NCBI RefSeq assembly: GCF_028476545.1
Contig: NW_026731872.1
Location: forward strand, 852,501 to 916,500
DNA length: 64,000 nucleotides
Direction of reading: 5' to 3'
From: Physella acuta
Lineage: Eukaryota > Mollusca > Gastropoda > Physidae
The notes beneath the pieces were generated by a model. It saw only the letters and a list, made by a program, of their open reading frames with translations. It was not told the DNA's origin and did not search any database. The position numbers and the translations under genes were made by a program. Positions 32,283 through 44,200 of the stretch are shown here, one piece after another; position 1 is the first letter of the stretch; each line of letters starts with the position of its first letter.

Positions 32283-35200
32283 GTTCAGCCAAAAACCGTC
32301 ATGGGTCAGGAGAGGACACTGCCCCCACCCTAACAGCCAACACCAGATATGCTGAGTCAGAGAGCTATGAACCTACTTATAGGGTAAGTCACTTTTTCAT
32401 TCTTTCTGTTTGGCTTCAATTCTTTATAGCTCACCATGGCTTGTCTGATTATTTTTGATAAACTCTATTGGTATCAATAAACTATCAAATCTTGTTTTGT
32501 GTAAGTCCATGTTTTTTTTTTTATATCATCTCCGTCTTACAAGCTGGCTTTTATAGAAAGTTGGCTCTGTCCTTTCTCTTAAGTGGGGGAACAGATTTTT
32601 GTTACACTTAAATATGTATGTAGGCCTTCACAGTTTAATTATTGTTTGGTTTTTAATGTTTGAAAATTAGTAAACTGATAATATTACTGAGGTTGTAGGC
32701 CTACTTTAATTATTTATTTAGGCCTACGTGGTAACATGAACTATTAAATAAAATAGAAACATGATCGCTATTATCTATATCTAGACACAATATCGTTTAT
32801 AGATTTAGATTCTATCATAAGTTTTATCCCTAGTCACTTTCTAAAATCTAGTCTACGTTGGGATAGAGCATAGCAAGGCCGTAATGTAGACGCGTTTTCA
32901 AGTAGGTCTTAAGGACACGAACGTAATAAAAGTTGAACAGGTTATTGTTGTCCCAAAGTCTCGGCTGGGTCAACGACCCACACACACACTGCTAACACAC
33001 TATGTTACTGAGCTCTTATGTAGTTCGGTATTCCACCTTTCGGGTCACGGCAACTAAAAATAGCACGCTATTGATTTTTTTCCCCTCATGTGCTTGGCCT
33101 TTCAACTTCGAAAGGAAGGTGAAGGCCACGAAAATGCTAAATAACCCAGATTCTTGTTTACGTCGTGGGAAGCTGCTCCATGGTGTCTGCTTGATAGATT
33201 CTCCTCTGAATGTGTGTTGTTGACATTTTAGGCAATTAGTATCAGTCCTTGCTTTGTCAAGGATGGCCAGAGGTGACTCTTTTATCAACCGCTTAGTAGA
33301 AGAGGTAAGATAACGTCAGTGTATAACAAGCGTGTCCCAATGCAGAAGATAAGGTTGTTTTCTCCTGCGACCTTCGCCTTTCCCTCGGTTTGGGACGGGA
33401 AAATGAAGCGAGGACCAGACCGGACCGTTTATTATTATTAAGTGAAGTGGCAGACGACGACACATGTTGTGACGTCTGCCAATTATTTATTAGGTATTAC
33501 TTCCGTGTAACTTTAGCCCTCATGTTTAATTTTGTGATTTATTTTATTTGCTTGACTGTTTTTACGATTGGTCATAAAAAGTGACGACAGCATGGATAAT
33601 GAAAATGCCGAGGTATTTTTTAAAGTGCATAAGCCATAATCTAAACCTTATTTTAGTACGGGCAAGTTGTTAGATCCTAGAACTAGAATCTAGTATTCTA
33701 GGCCTAATAAATAAAATAACTTAGTACACAACCTTGTTGACATTTTTATTCCACCTAGGCCTAACTCATTCATATATTTGTCATGGTTTGTAATAGTTTT
33801 TAACAAAAAACTGAATTAGACTCCAGAACTAGAAATCTTGGTCAAGTCCATTTTTTTAAAGTTGAGACTACAACACTACACCTTTACGGCTACAACACTA
33901 CAGTAAAATATATTTCTGTTTTTTATTTATCTTTGTGAGATACTTCATTTAGGGCCTACATCTTTAAGTAGCCTAATACAGTAATACAGTTTTTTAGACA
34001 AATGTGTGATCAGTAATTGCTTGATAAAAATGTGTAGGCTATCATTGGATTATCTATTTTCCTTGAAATTAAAAGTTTGTTTCCTTTTAATACCATCTTA
34101 ATTAATTAAGCCATTCTTATTTCTTTAAAAGCATGTGTCAATAATTGGCTACCATGTTAAGCCTTTGTTAAATTTGTAATGAGCTGAGGTTATGTTAGCT
34201 TGCTTCTCGGTCATTTTTTTTTTAGAGTTGAATCATGTCACAAATCTAATGATTTCTCTAGTTTATACACTAGTTCAAGGCTTTTATTCCCACTGCAGTT
34301 TATTTAATAAAGTGATTTTTAAGTTTTATGAGAATCATTCCATTTTAATTTTTCTTCTACAGAAGTATTGTTGTAATTGAAAGCAAACCATATAAGTGCA
34401 TGATTAGCACATAAAAAAACGAATCCATGAATATAGTGTTAAAGTGACCACAAATCCTTATCATAAGAACACTAAATTTTTTTAATAAAAAGTTGTACTT
34501 TGCAAGTGGCCATTGCTGAAGATTTAAATATGTATTTTAGTACATACTAGCTAAAATTATTTTAATTATACATATTTAATGTATGCTTCAAATGTCATCT
34601 GTCTGAAATTAAGAATGTGATTAATCCTGACCTGTCTAGTTTCTTATCCACAACTTGCCTCATGTATATTATTGTTAGGCTATTGTCTGGTAGTTGTAAA
34701 GGTGTAGTGTTGTAGCTGTGAAGGTGTAGTGTTGTAGTTGTAAAGGTGTAGTGTTGTAGCCGTAAAGGTGTAGTGTTGTAGCCGTAAAGGTGTAGTGTTG
34801 TAGCCGTAAAGGTATAGTGTTGTAGCCCTAAAGGTGTAGTGTTGTAGCCGTAAAGGTGCAGTGTTGTAGCCGTAAAGGTGTAGTGTTGTAGCCGTAAAGG
34901 TGTAGTGTTGTAGCCGTAAAGGTGTAGTGTTGTAGCCGTAAAGGTGTAGTGTTGTAGCCGTAAAGGTGTAGTGTTGTAGCCGTAAAGGTGTAGTGTTCTA
35001 GCCCTAAAGGTGTAGTGTTGTAGCTGAAAAGATGTAGTGTTGTAGCTGTAAAGTTGTACAATAAAAGTGAAATGCTTGAGTTAAGGGTTAGGGTTAAAAT
35101 GCTTAAGTTAAAATGTCGCTCCACACAATGTTCTAGTACTTTTTAAATGCCTTACTGTGTGAACATGATATTTTAGCAGCCTGTGTGTGTGTGTGGGAGG

Positions 35201-38200
35201 GGGGATGTAACAGATGCTCCAGGTAAACTGCTGACCTAGTTTTACAACCAGTTCTTGTGCCAGGTAGAAGATACATGACAGGGTTGTGTGCATGATCTTT
35301 TGATACATGACAACTACTGGGGTTGTGTACATGATCTTTTGATACATGACAACTACTGGGGTTGTGTACATGATCTTTTGATACATGACAACTACTGGGG
35401 TTGTGTACATGATCTTTTGATACATAACTACCTGGGTTGTGTACATGATCTTTTGATACATGACAACTACTGGGGTTGTGTACATGATCTTTTGATACAT
35501 GACAACTACTGGGGTTGTGTGCATGATCTTTTGATACATGACAACTACTGGGGCTGTGTACATGATCTTTTGATTTTGGTTGTAACATGCTAGTGTCCTC
35601 TCTGGTTTATATTAGTTGTAAAAAGCTTGTGTCCACTCCACTTTATATTAGTTGTAAAAAGCTTGTGTCCACTCCACTTTATATTAGTTGTAAAAAGCTA
35701 GCGTCCACTCCACTTTATATTAGTTGTAAAAAGCTAGCGTCCACTCCACTTTATATTAGTTGTAAAAAGCTAGCGTCCACTCCACTTTATATTAGTTGTA
35801 AAAAGCTTGTGTCCACTCCACTTTATATTAGTTGTAAAAAGCTTGTGTCCACTCCACTTTATATTAGTTGTAAAAAGCTAGCGTCCACTCCGCTCTATGT
35901 TGACTGGGCCAGCATGGTTACAGTGTGTCGTGTCTTCACTGCTTAGTTGATTGCTTCTGTGAATGATGTAATCTTTACATGACTGCCCATGTATTGCACT
36001 ATGTCAGTGACTCATGTAATTTTGACCTGACTACTCATGTATTGCAATATGTCTGTGACTCATGTAATTTTGACCTGACTACTCATGTATTGCACTATGT
36101 CAGTGACTCATGTAATTTTGACCTGACTACTCATGTATTGCAATATGTCTGTGACTCATGTAATTTTGACCTGACTACTCATGTATTGCACTATGTCTGT
36201 GACTCATGTAATTTTTACCTGACTACTCATGTGAGTTGTTTGAATTTGACTTTAGCGCCAGAGGGCAGCAACCCTGACCCCAGGTCAAGACATCAGTGTC
36301 ACACCTGGCAACAAACTTCTGCCCACAGTCTTCAAGTGGGAAGGGGGAGGAAAGGAGGTTTTTCTAGCAGGCAGCTTCAACAACTGGAAAACAAAGATCC
36401 CATTGGCTAAAAGGTCAAGCAACCTTTTTTCTTCAACACTCCACTCCATTTTCAATCTTTTTATTCCTACACTCTACTCCACCTGCAACCTTTTTTCTTC
36501 AACACTCCACTCCACCTTCAATCTTTTTATTCCTACACTCTACTCCGCCCGCAACCTTTTTTTCTTCAACGCTCTACCAACCTCCTTAAACACTCATACA
36601 CTTTGGTCATTGTACTATTTAAATCATGTTTTGTAAAAAAAAAAAGACATCTTTTATAAAAATGTAATGTATAATTTGTTTGATGAACCCTTGAATGATA
36701 GCTTTCTTGTTTCTCTACAGTGTAATGTATAATTTGTTTGATGAACCCTTGAATGATAGCTTTCTTGTTTCTCTACAGTGTAATGTATAATTTGTTTGAT
36801 GAACCCTTAAATGATAGCTTTCTTGTTTCTCTACAGTGTAATGTATAATTTGTTTGATGAACCCTTGAATGATAGCTTTCTTGTTTCTCTACAGTGTAAT
36901 GTATAATTTGTTTGATGAACCCTTGAATGATAGCTTTCTTGTTTCTCTACAGTGTAATGTATAATTTGTTTGATGAACCCTTAAATGATAGCTTTCTTGT
37001 TTCTCTACAGTGTAATGTATAATTTGTTTGATGAACCCTTGAATGATAGCTTTCTTGTTTCTCTACAGTGTAATGTATAATTTGTTTGATGAACCCTTGA
37101 ATGATAGCTTTCTTGTTTCTCTACAGTGTAATGTATAATTTGTTTGATGAACCCTTAAATGATAGCTTTCTTGTTTCTCTACAGTGTAATGTATAATTTG
37201 TTTGATGAACCCTTGAATGATAGCTTTCTTGTTTCTCTACAGTGTAATGTATAATTTGTTAGATGAACCCTTGAATGATAGCTTTCTTGTTTCTCTACAG
37301 TGTAATGTATAATTTGTTTGATGAACCCTTGAATGATAGCTTTCTTGTTTCTCTACAGTGTAATGTATAATTTGTTTGATGAACCCTTAAATGATAGCTT
37401 TCTTGTTTCTCTACAGTGTAATGTATAATTTGTTTGATGAACCCTTGAATGATAGCTTTCTTGTTTCTCTACAGTGTAATGTATAATTTGTTTGATGAAC
37501 CCTTGAATGATAGCTTTCTTGTTTCTCTACAGTGTAATGTATAATTTGTTTGATGAACCCTTAAATGATAGCTTTCTTGTTTCTCTACAGTGTAATGTAT
37601 AATTTGTTTGATGAACCCTTGAATGATAGCTTTCTTGTTTCTCTACAGTGTAATGTATAATTTGTTTGATGAACCCTTGAATGATAGCTTTCTTGTTTCT
37701 CTACAGTGTAATGTATAATTTGTTTGATGAACCCTTGAATGATAGCTGTCTTGTTTCTCTACAGTGTAATGTATAATTTGTTTGATGAGCCCTTGAATGA
37801 TAGCTTTCTTGTTTCTCTACAGTGTAATGTATAATTTGTTTGATGAACCCTTGAATGATAGCTTTCTTGTTTCTCTACAGTGTAATGTATAATTTGTTTG
37901 ATGAACCCTTGAATGATAGCTTTCTTGTTTCTCTACAGTGTAATGTATAATTTGTTTGATGAACCCTTGAATGATAGCTTTCTTGTTTCTCTACAGTGTA
38001 ATGTATAATTTGTTTGATGAACCGTTGAATGATAGCTGTCTTGTTTCTCTACAGTGTAATGTATAATTTGTTTGATGAACCCTTGAATGATAGCTTTCTT
38101 GTTTCTCTACAGTGTAATGTATAATTTGTTTGATGAACCCTTGAATGATAGCTTTCTTGTTTCTCTACAGTGTAATGTATAATTTGTTTGATGAACCCTT

Positions 38201-41200
38201 AAATGATAGCTTTCTTGTTTCTCTACAGTGTAATGTATAATTTGTTTGATGAACCCTTGAATGATAGCTTTCTTGTTTCTCTACAGTGTAATGTATAATT
38301 TGTTAGATGAACCCTTGAATGATAGCTTTCTTGTTTCTCTACAGTGTAATGTATAATTTGTTTGATGAACCCTTGAATGATAGCTTTCTTGTTTCTCTAC
38401 AGTGTAATGTATAATTTGTTTGATGAACCCTTAAATGATAGCTTTCTTGTTTCTCTACAGTGTAATGTATAATTTGTTTGATGAACCCTTGAATGATAGC
38501 TTTCTTGTTTCTCTACAGTGTAATGTATAATTTGTTTGATGAACCCTTGAATGATAGCTTTCTTGTTTCTCTACAGTGTAATGTATAATTTGTTTGATGA
38601 ACCCTTGAATGATAGCTGTCTTGTTTCTCTACAGTGTAATGTATAATTTGTTTGATGAACCCTTGAATGATAGCTTTCTTGTTTCTCTACAGTGTAATGT
38701 ATAATTTGTTTGATGAACCCTTGAATGATAGCTTTCTTGTTTCTCTACAGTGTAATGTATAATTTGTTTGATGAACCCTTGAATGATAGCTTTCTTGTTT
38801 CTCTACAGTGTAATGTATAATTTGTTTGATGAACCCTTGAATGATAGCTTTCTTGTTTCTCTACACAGCCATGGAGATTTCTACACAATCTTGGACTTAC
38901 CTGAGGGTGACCATCAGTACAAGTTTTTTGTGGATGGTCAGTGGGTCAATTCTCCCAATGATGTAAGTCTAATCAGCTGTAATAAAGATGGTTTTGTGTT
39001 GACTGTGATGTGCAGATATTCTGACAATATGTACATACCCTCCTCACACCCACACACAGTTAATAGGTGAAGTTTTGTGTTGAGAAGTTAAGAATTCTGA
39101 TCATTTTTAAATACCATAACTAAAATAAGAAAATGCCAAACAAATCTGCTTTTGCTACTAAAAATAGTTTTTAAATTCTGCATAAATGGTTGTAAATAGA
39201 ATTTGTGATATGAAATATTTACATGGCATGGATGTTGCTACAACTAACCTCACCGCTACACACATTGTACATAGTCAGCAATTACTCTGTTTGCTTTCAA
39301 CTGGAACATATCAGTTTTCAAATTCTTCATTAAGAGCTTGAATACTAATCAATAGAATATATATGACTTAAACATGTCTTAATTCGATAGAAGAAAATTA
39401 AAATTTCTTCATTCCATAGAGAGGATTTAAATATTCTCTTCTTGGGATTGTCAGCCCAATTTAACTTGTAAAAAGTCTATTGGCCATGGCAGGCTACTAT
39501 TGTAGTGGCCAGTTAAGAACTGCTTCCACTGAAAGTTTCCTTGTTTTAAGCTGGTAGTGTTTTTTGTCTATCTGTATTGTAGTCTCGCTTGTTGTATCCA
39601 TGTGGTCTTACTAGTTGTATCCAAAGGGTCTCACTAGTTGTATCCAAAGGGTCTCACTAACTGTACATATTGTCAGAAAGCTGTGCATGTCCCATTGGTT
39701 GGTGCTTGAGTTGCTTTAACTGGTGTACCCAGCACTGTGTGTGTTTTATTCAATCAACCACTGCCAGCCAGCGCTCATCTTTACACCCACACCTTTTATT
39801 TGCACACCTTTTTTCTCAACCCCAGCCAAATACTGTCAGATCCATGCTACTTTCTATTGTAGTGTAACTAGTCAGATCCATGCTACTTTCTATTGTAGTG
39901 TAACTAGTCAGATCCATGCTACTTTCTATTGTAGTGTAACTAGTCAGATCCATGCTACTTTCTATTGTAGTGTAACTGGTCAGATGGTGACAGGACAAAT
40001 GATCTCAGGACAAATGATCTCAGACAAAATATCTCAGACAAAATATCTCACGGACAAATGATCTCAGGACAAATGATTTCAGGACAAATGATCTCAAGGA
40101 CAAATGATCTCACGGACAAAAGATACCAGGACAAAATATATCAGGACAAATGGTACCATGGACAATTGATCTCAGACAAAATATCTCAGACAAAATATCT
40201 CACAGCAAAATTTTAATAGTGTGTAGGATGATTTTAGTTGATCTGAATTTTTTTTTCATATTGGTTTTTTAAATTTAATTTTGTTTATAGGCCAATTTAA
40301 TAATTGTAAGAAATGTTTGCCGCATAAATTTGTCACATTCCACTAAACATTTTAAAATTAAGATTACTAATATAGTATGCGAAGTTTAAAGAAATTGTTC
40401 TATAGATAGCATAGGTGGGCTTGCAAAACATGAGACAAACCTACCATGTCAGGTTGATGAAACTATATCAAGGGGAATGAAATAACAATAAAGACACACC
40501 TTCGTATCAAGGTGGCCGCCCGCTTTGATAGCAGAGACATGCCTTATTGGAAAGACATCCGCCCTCCATGGACAATACAACTAGTCAATAGTTATGCGTC
40601 GGTCACACCTTAGTGATCAGGTGACAAATGCTTATTTAAACGACAGCGGTCATCGCGGAGCAAAGTTCGTCATATTGTGTATGCAAACAAAGCAGTATTA
40701 GTGGTGATTACTCAGCTATGACCTCTTACGTTACATCGTAGAAAGGTTATAGGAACTTAGTTTCTAGTGAATTTATGTCGAGCAAGAGTTCACACAATAG
40801 TAGACGATCACATATTATTGGATAGGTGTGATCATAGCCATACGATTGTCAGCAAAGAAACGTAAGCATTATATTTGTGTTGATTATGCAATAAAAACAA
40901 TGGTTTTACGTTAGAAACCTGAAGATCTGCTATTACAAAAATTAAGTTTAATAAATCTTGTGATGTTTTGTTAAGTTTGCCAAATTTATTTTACCCACAA
41001 TTATTATGTGTAAAAAAATAAACAAAACCACATGCCAATCAATAAAAAATGTTCAAAACAACTAAAATTATCGTATACACTATTAAAATTTTGCTGTGAG
41101 ATATTTTGTCTGAGATCATTTGTCCATGGTATCATTTGTCTTGATATATTTTGTCCTGGTATCTTTTGTCCGTGAGATCATTTGTCCTTGAGATCATTTG

Positions 41201-44200
41201 TCCTGAGATCATTTGTCCGTGAGATATTTTGTCTGAGATATTTTGTCTGAGATCATTTGTCCTGAGATCATTTGTCATGGAACCGGTCAGATCCATGCTA
41301 CTTTCTATTGTAGTGTAACTAGTCAGATCCATGCTACTTTCTATTGTAGTGTAACTAGTCAGATCCATGCTACTTTCTATTGTAGTGTAACTAGTCAGAT
41401 CCATGCTACTTTCTATTGTAGTGTAACTGGTCAGATCCATGCTACTTTCTATTGTAGTGTAACTGGTCAGATTCATGCTACTTTCTATTGTAGTGTAACT
41501 GGTCAGATCCATGCTACTTTCTATTGTAGTGTAACTAGTCAGATCCATGCTACTTTCTATTGTAGTGTAACTAGTCAGATCCATGCTACTTTCTATTGTA
41601 GTGTAACTAGTCAGATCCATGCTACTTTCTATTGTAGTGTAACTAGTCAGATCCATGCTACTTTCTATTGTAGTGTAACTAGTCAGATCCATGCTACTTT
41701 CTATTGTAGTGTAACTAGTCAGATCCATGCTACTTTCTATTGTAGTGTAACTGGTCAGATCCATGCTACTTTCTATTGTAGTGTAACTAGTCAGATCCAT
41801 GCTACTTTCTATTGTAGTGTAACTAGTCAGATCCATGCTACTTTCTATTGTAGTGTAACTAGTCAGATCCATGCTACTTTCTATTGTAGTGTAACTAGTC
41901 AGATCCATGCTACTTTCTATTGTAGTGTAACTAGTCAGATCCATGCTACTTTCTATTGTAGTGTAACTAGTCAGATCCATGCTACTTTCTATTGTAGTGT
42001 AACTAGTCAGATCCATGCTACATTCTATTGTAACTAGTGTAAGGTCCTGGTGACTCACAGCACTTGCTAGCTGCACCACGGTCTGCTGTTCTGTGTTGTT
42101 GTGGGGAACTGCATGTTTTGTCTAGCTGTGATGTCTCATGTACACACAGTTTTGCTGGCACATCCTACCGCCCATTAAATCCACACTAGCCTGTAAATAG
42201 GTTCTCTATCAGCAAGTGATTGCATGGAGGTAAATAGTTTCTCTATCAGCAAGTGATTGCATGGAGGTAGCGGGGCATGTGACCTAACTAGGTCTGGTTG
42301 ACACCAATAACTTGTACTTGTGTTTATTGCAGAGGTCCTCCTACTCTCGCACTGTAAGTATCTTAGATGACTCGGCAGGGCAGAGTTGTGAAATGTCTTG
42401 ATTTAGCATTTCAGGAACTCAGTCTTGTCTTTTATTCTCAGACTATTTCATTATTCTATCCAATATTTGCTATTATTGGTACATATATTTTTGCATGGTT
42501 TTAAAAAAATACCAAATTTTTATATAACTCACTATAACCCTTTCGCTGTGCTTCGTCTTTGTTTTAAAGCTAGTAAGTATGATATAAAACACTGTTGTGT
42601 GAGTAGATTCTTGGTAGTGCTGTAACATTGAGGCCAGATGTGACCCGCTTACTCTCCAGATGTCTTTATCTCCTCCGCCACTCCACATGCCATGTTTCAA
42701 TAACAAAACAAAGTTCCATTTTTTTTTAATGAAAGAATTCAATCTATTACAATTTTCTGGGACTCTAATGCCCCACTGTTGCATTTATTGTGACCAATGC
42801 GAGAGCATATATTTCTCTTTGCCTTCTGTAGCTGTTGGTGGTAGCCAATAATGTCAGGCGCATTATACGTCTGCTGATTACAATGTCAGGCGCATCATAC
42901 GTCTGCTGATTACAATGTCAGGCGCATCATACGTCTGCTGATTACAATGTCAGGCGCATCATACGACTGCTGATTACAATGTCAGGCGCATCATACGTCT
43001 GCTGATTACAATGTCAGGCGCATCATACGTCTGCTGATTACAATGTCAGGCGCATCATACGTCTGCTGATTACAATGTCAGGCGCATCATACGTCTGCTG
43101 ATTACAATGTCAGGCGCATCATACGTCTGCTGATTACAATGTCAGACGCATTATACGTCTGCTGATTACAATGTCAGGCGCATCATACGTCTGCTGATTA
43201 CAATGTCAGGCGCATCATATGTCTGCTGATTACAATGTCAGGCGCATCATACGTCTGCTGATTACAATGTCAGGCGCATCATACGTCTGCTGATTACAAT
43301 GTCAGGCGCATCATATGTCTGCTGATTACAATGTCAGGCGCATCATACGTCTGCTGATTACAATGTAATCTCTGCAGCCCTTACGTTGCTTTCAACTGTC
43401 TCCAGGATTGTTTATGTCAGCCAACATTTTTTCTTCCGTGTGGGTTCCAGTCCATCTCTTGCCTCACTTTGTTTTATATCTGATGACTGAGTAGAATGTC
43501 AGACTTACACAGCGAAGGGGTTGAGGTGTTTATTGTCCCCCCGTCCAAATTATAAACATTTCCTAACAGCAGCTGGTCATGACATAGATATTTGTATCAA
43601 GCTTGAATACCCTACTCCCCATGACATACAGATATTTGTATCAAGCTTGACTACCCTATTCCCCATGACATACAGATATTTGTATCAAGCTCGAATACAT
43701 TACTCCCCATGACATACAGATATTTGTATCAAGCTTGAATACCCTACTCCCCATGACATACTTGCCAGATCCTCCCCCGCATAACCAATGACATATTTGT
43801 TTTACCTGGATTTTACTTTCACTAAACATTCGTTTGATAACCTAACAGTTGGAGTACACAGAATTCTTTCCCACCAGTTGGAGGGGTGGTTTGTTTACCT
43901 TACCTTTGGTGGATTGTCCACCTTACCTTTGTTGGATTGTCCACCTTACCTTTGGTGGATTGTCCACCTTACCTTTGGCAGATTGTCCTCCTTACCTTTG
44001 GTGGATTGTCCCCCCTTACTTTTGGTTGATCGTCCACCTTACCTTTGGTGGATTGTCCACCTTACCTTTGGCGGATGATCCAAATGAGCAGCTGTCATTA
44101 TTTGTGTTGGCCAGGACCGCTGTACTGCAGGTGCCTGTGTCATGTTTATTTACAAAGTAAACTCTGTTTCAGCCTGTGACTAATAGTGATATCGGCACTC

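Larger units (their letters stand above)
42354..44172. other. AMPK beta intron with three arrays
   Basis: The spaces between the 32-bp (42851-43370), 44-bp (43577-43760) and 23-bp (43893-44080) arrays hold AT-rich unique sequence without recognisable exons. Confidence 0.6.

Noticed and set aside
33016-33288. 90-codon minus-strand frame in AMPK beta intron 1
   Set aside because: No recognised family and it overlaps the candidate alternative exon on the opposite strand. Probably chance.
41132-42079. 315-codon minus-strand and 264-codon plus-strand frames
   Set aside because: Both are products of the 36-bp array, partly running into the foldback-like element.
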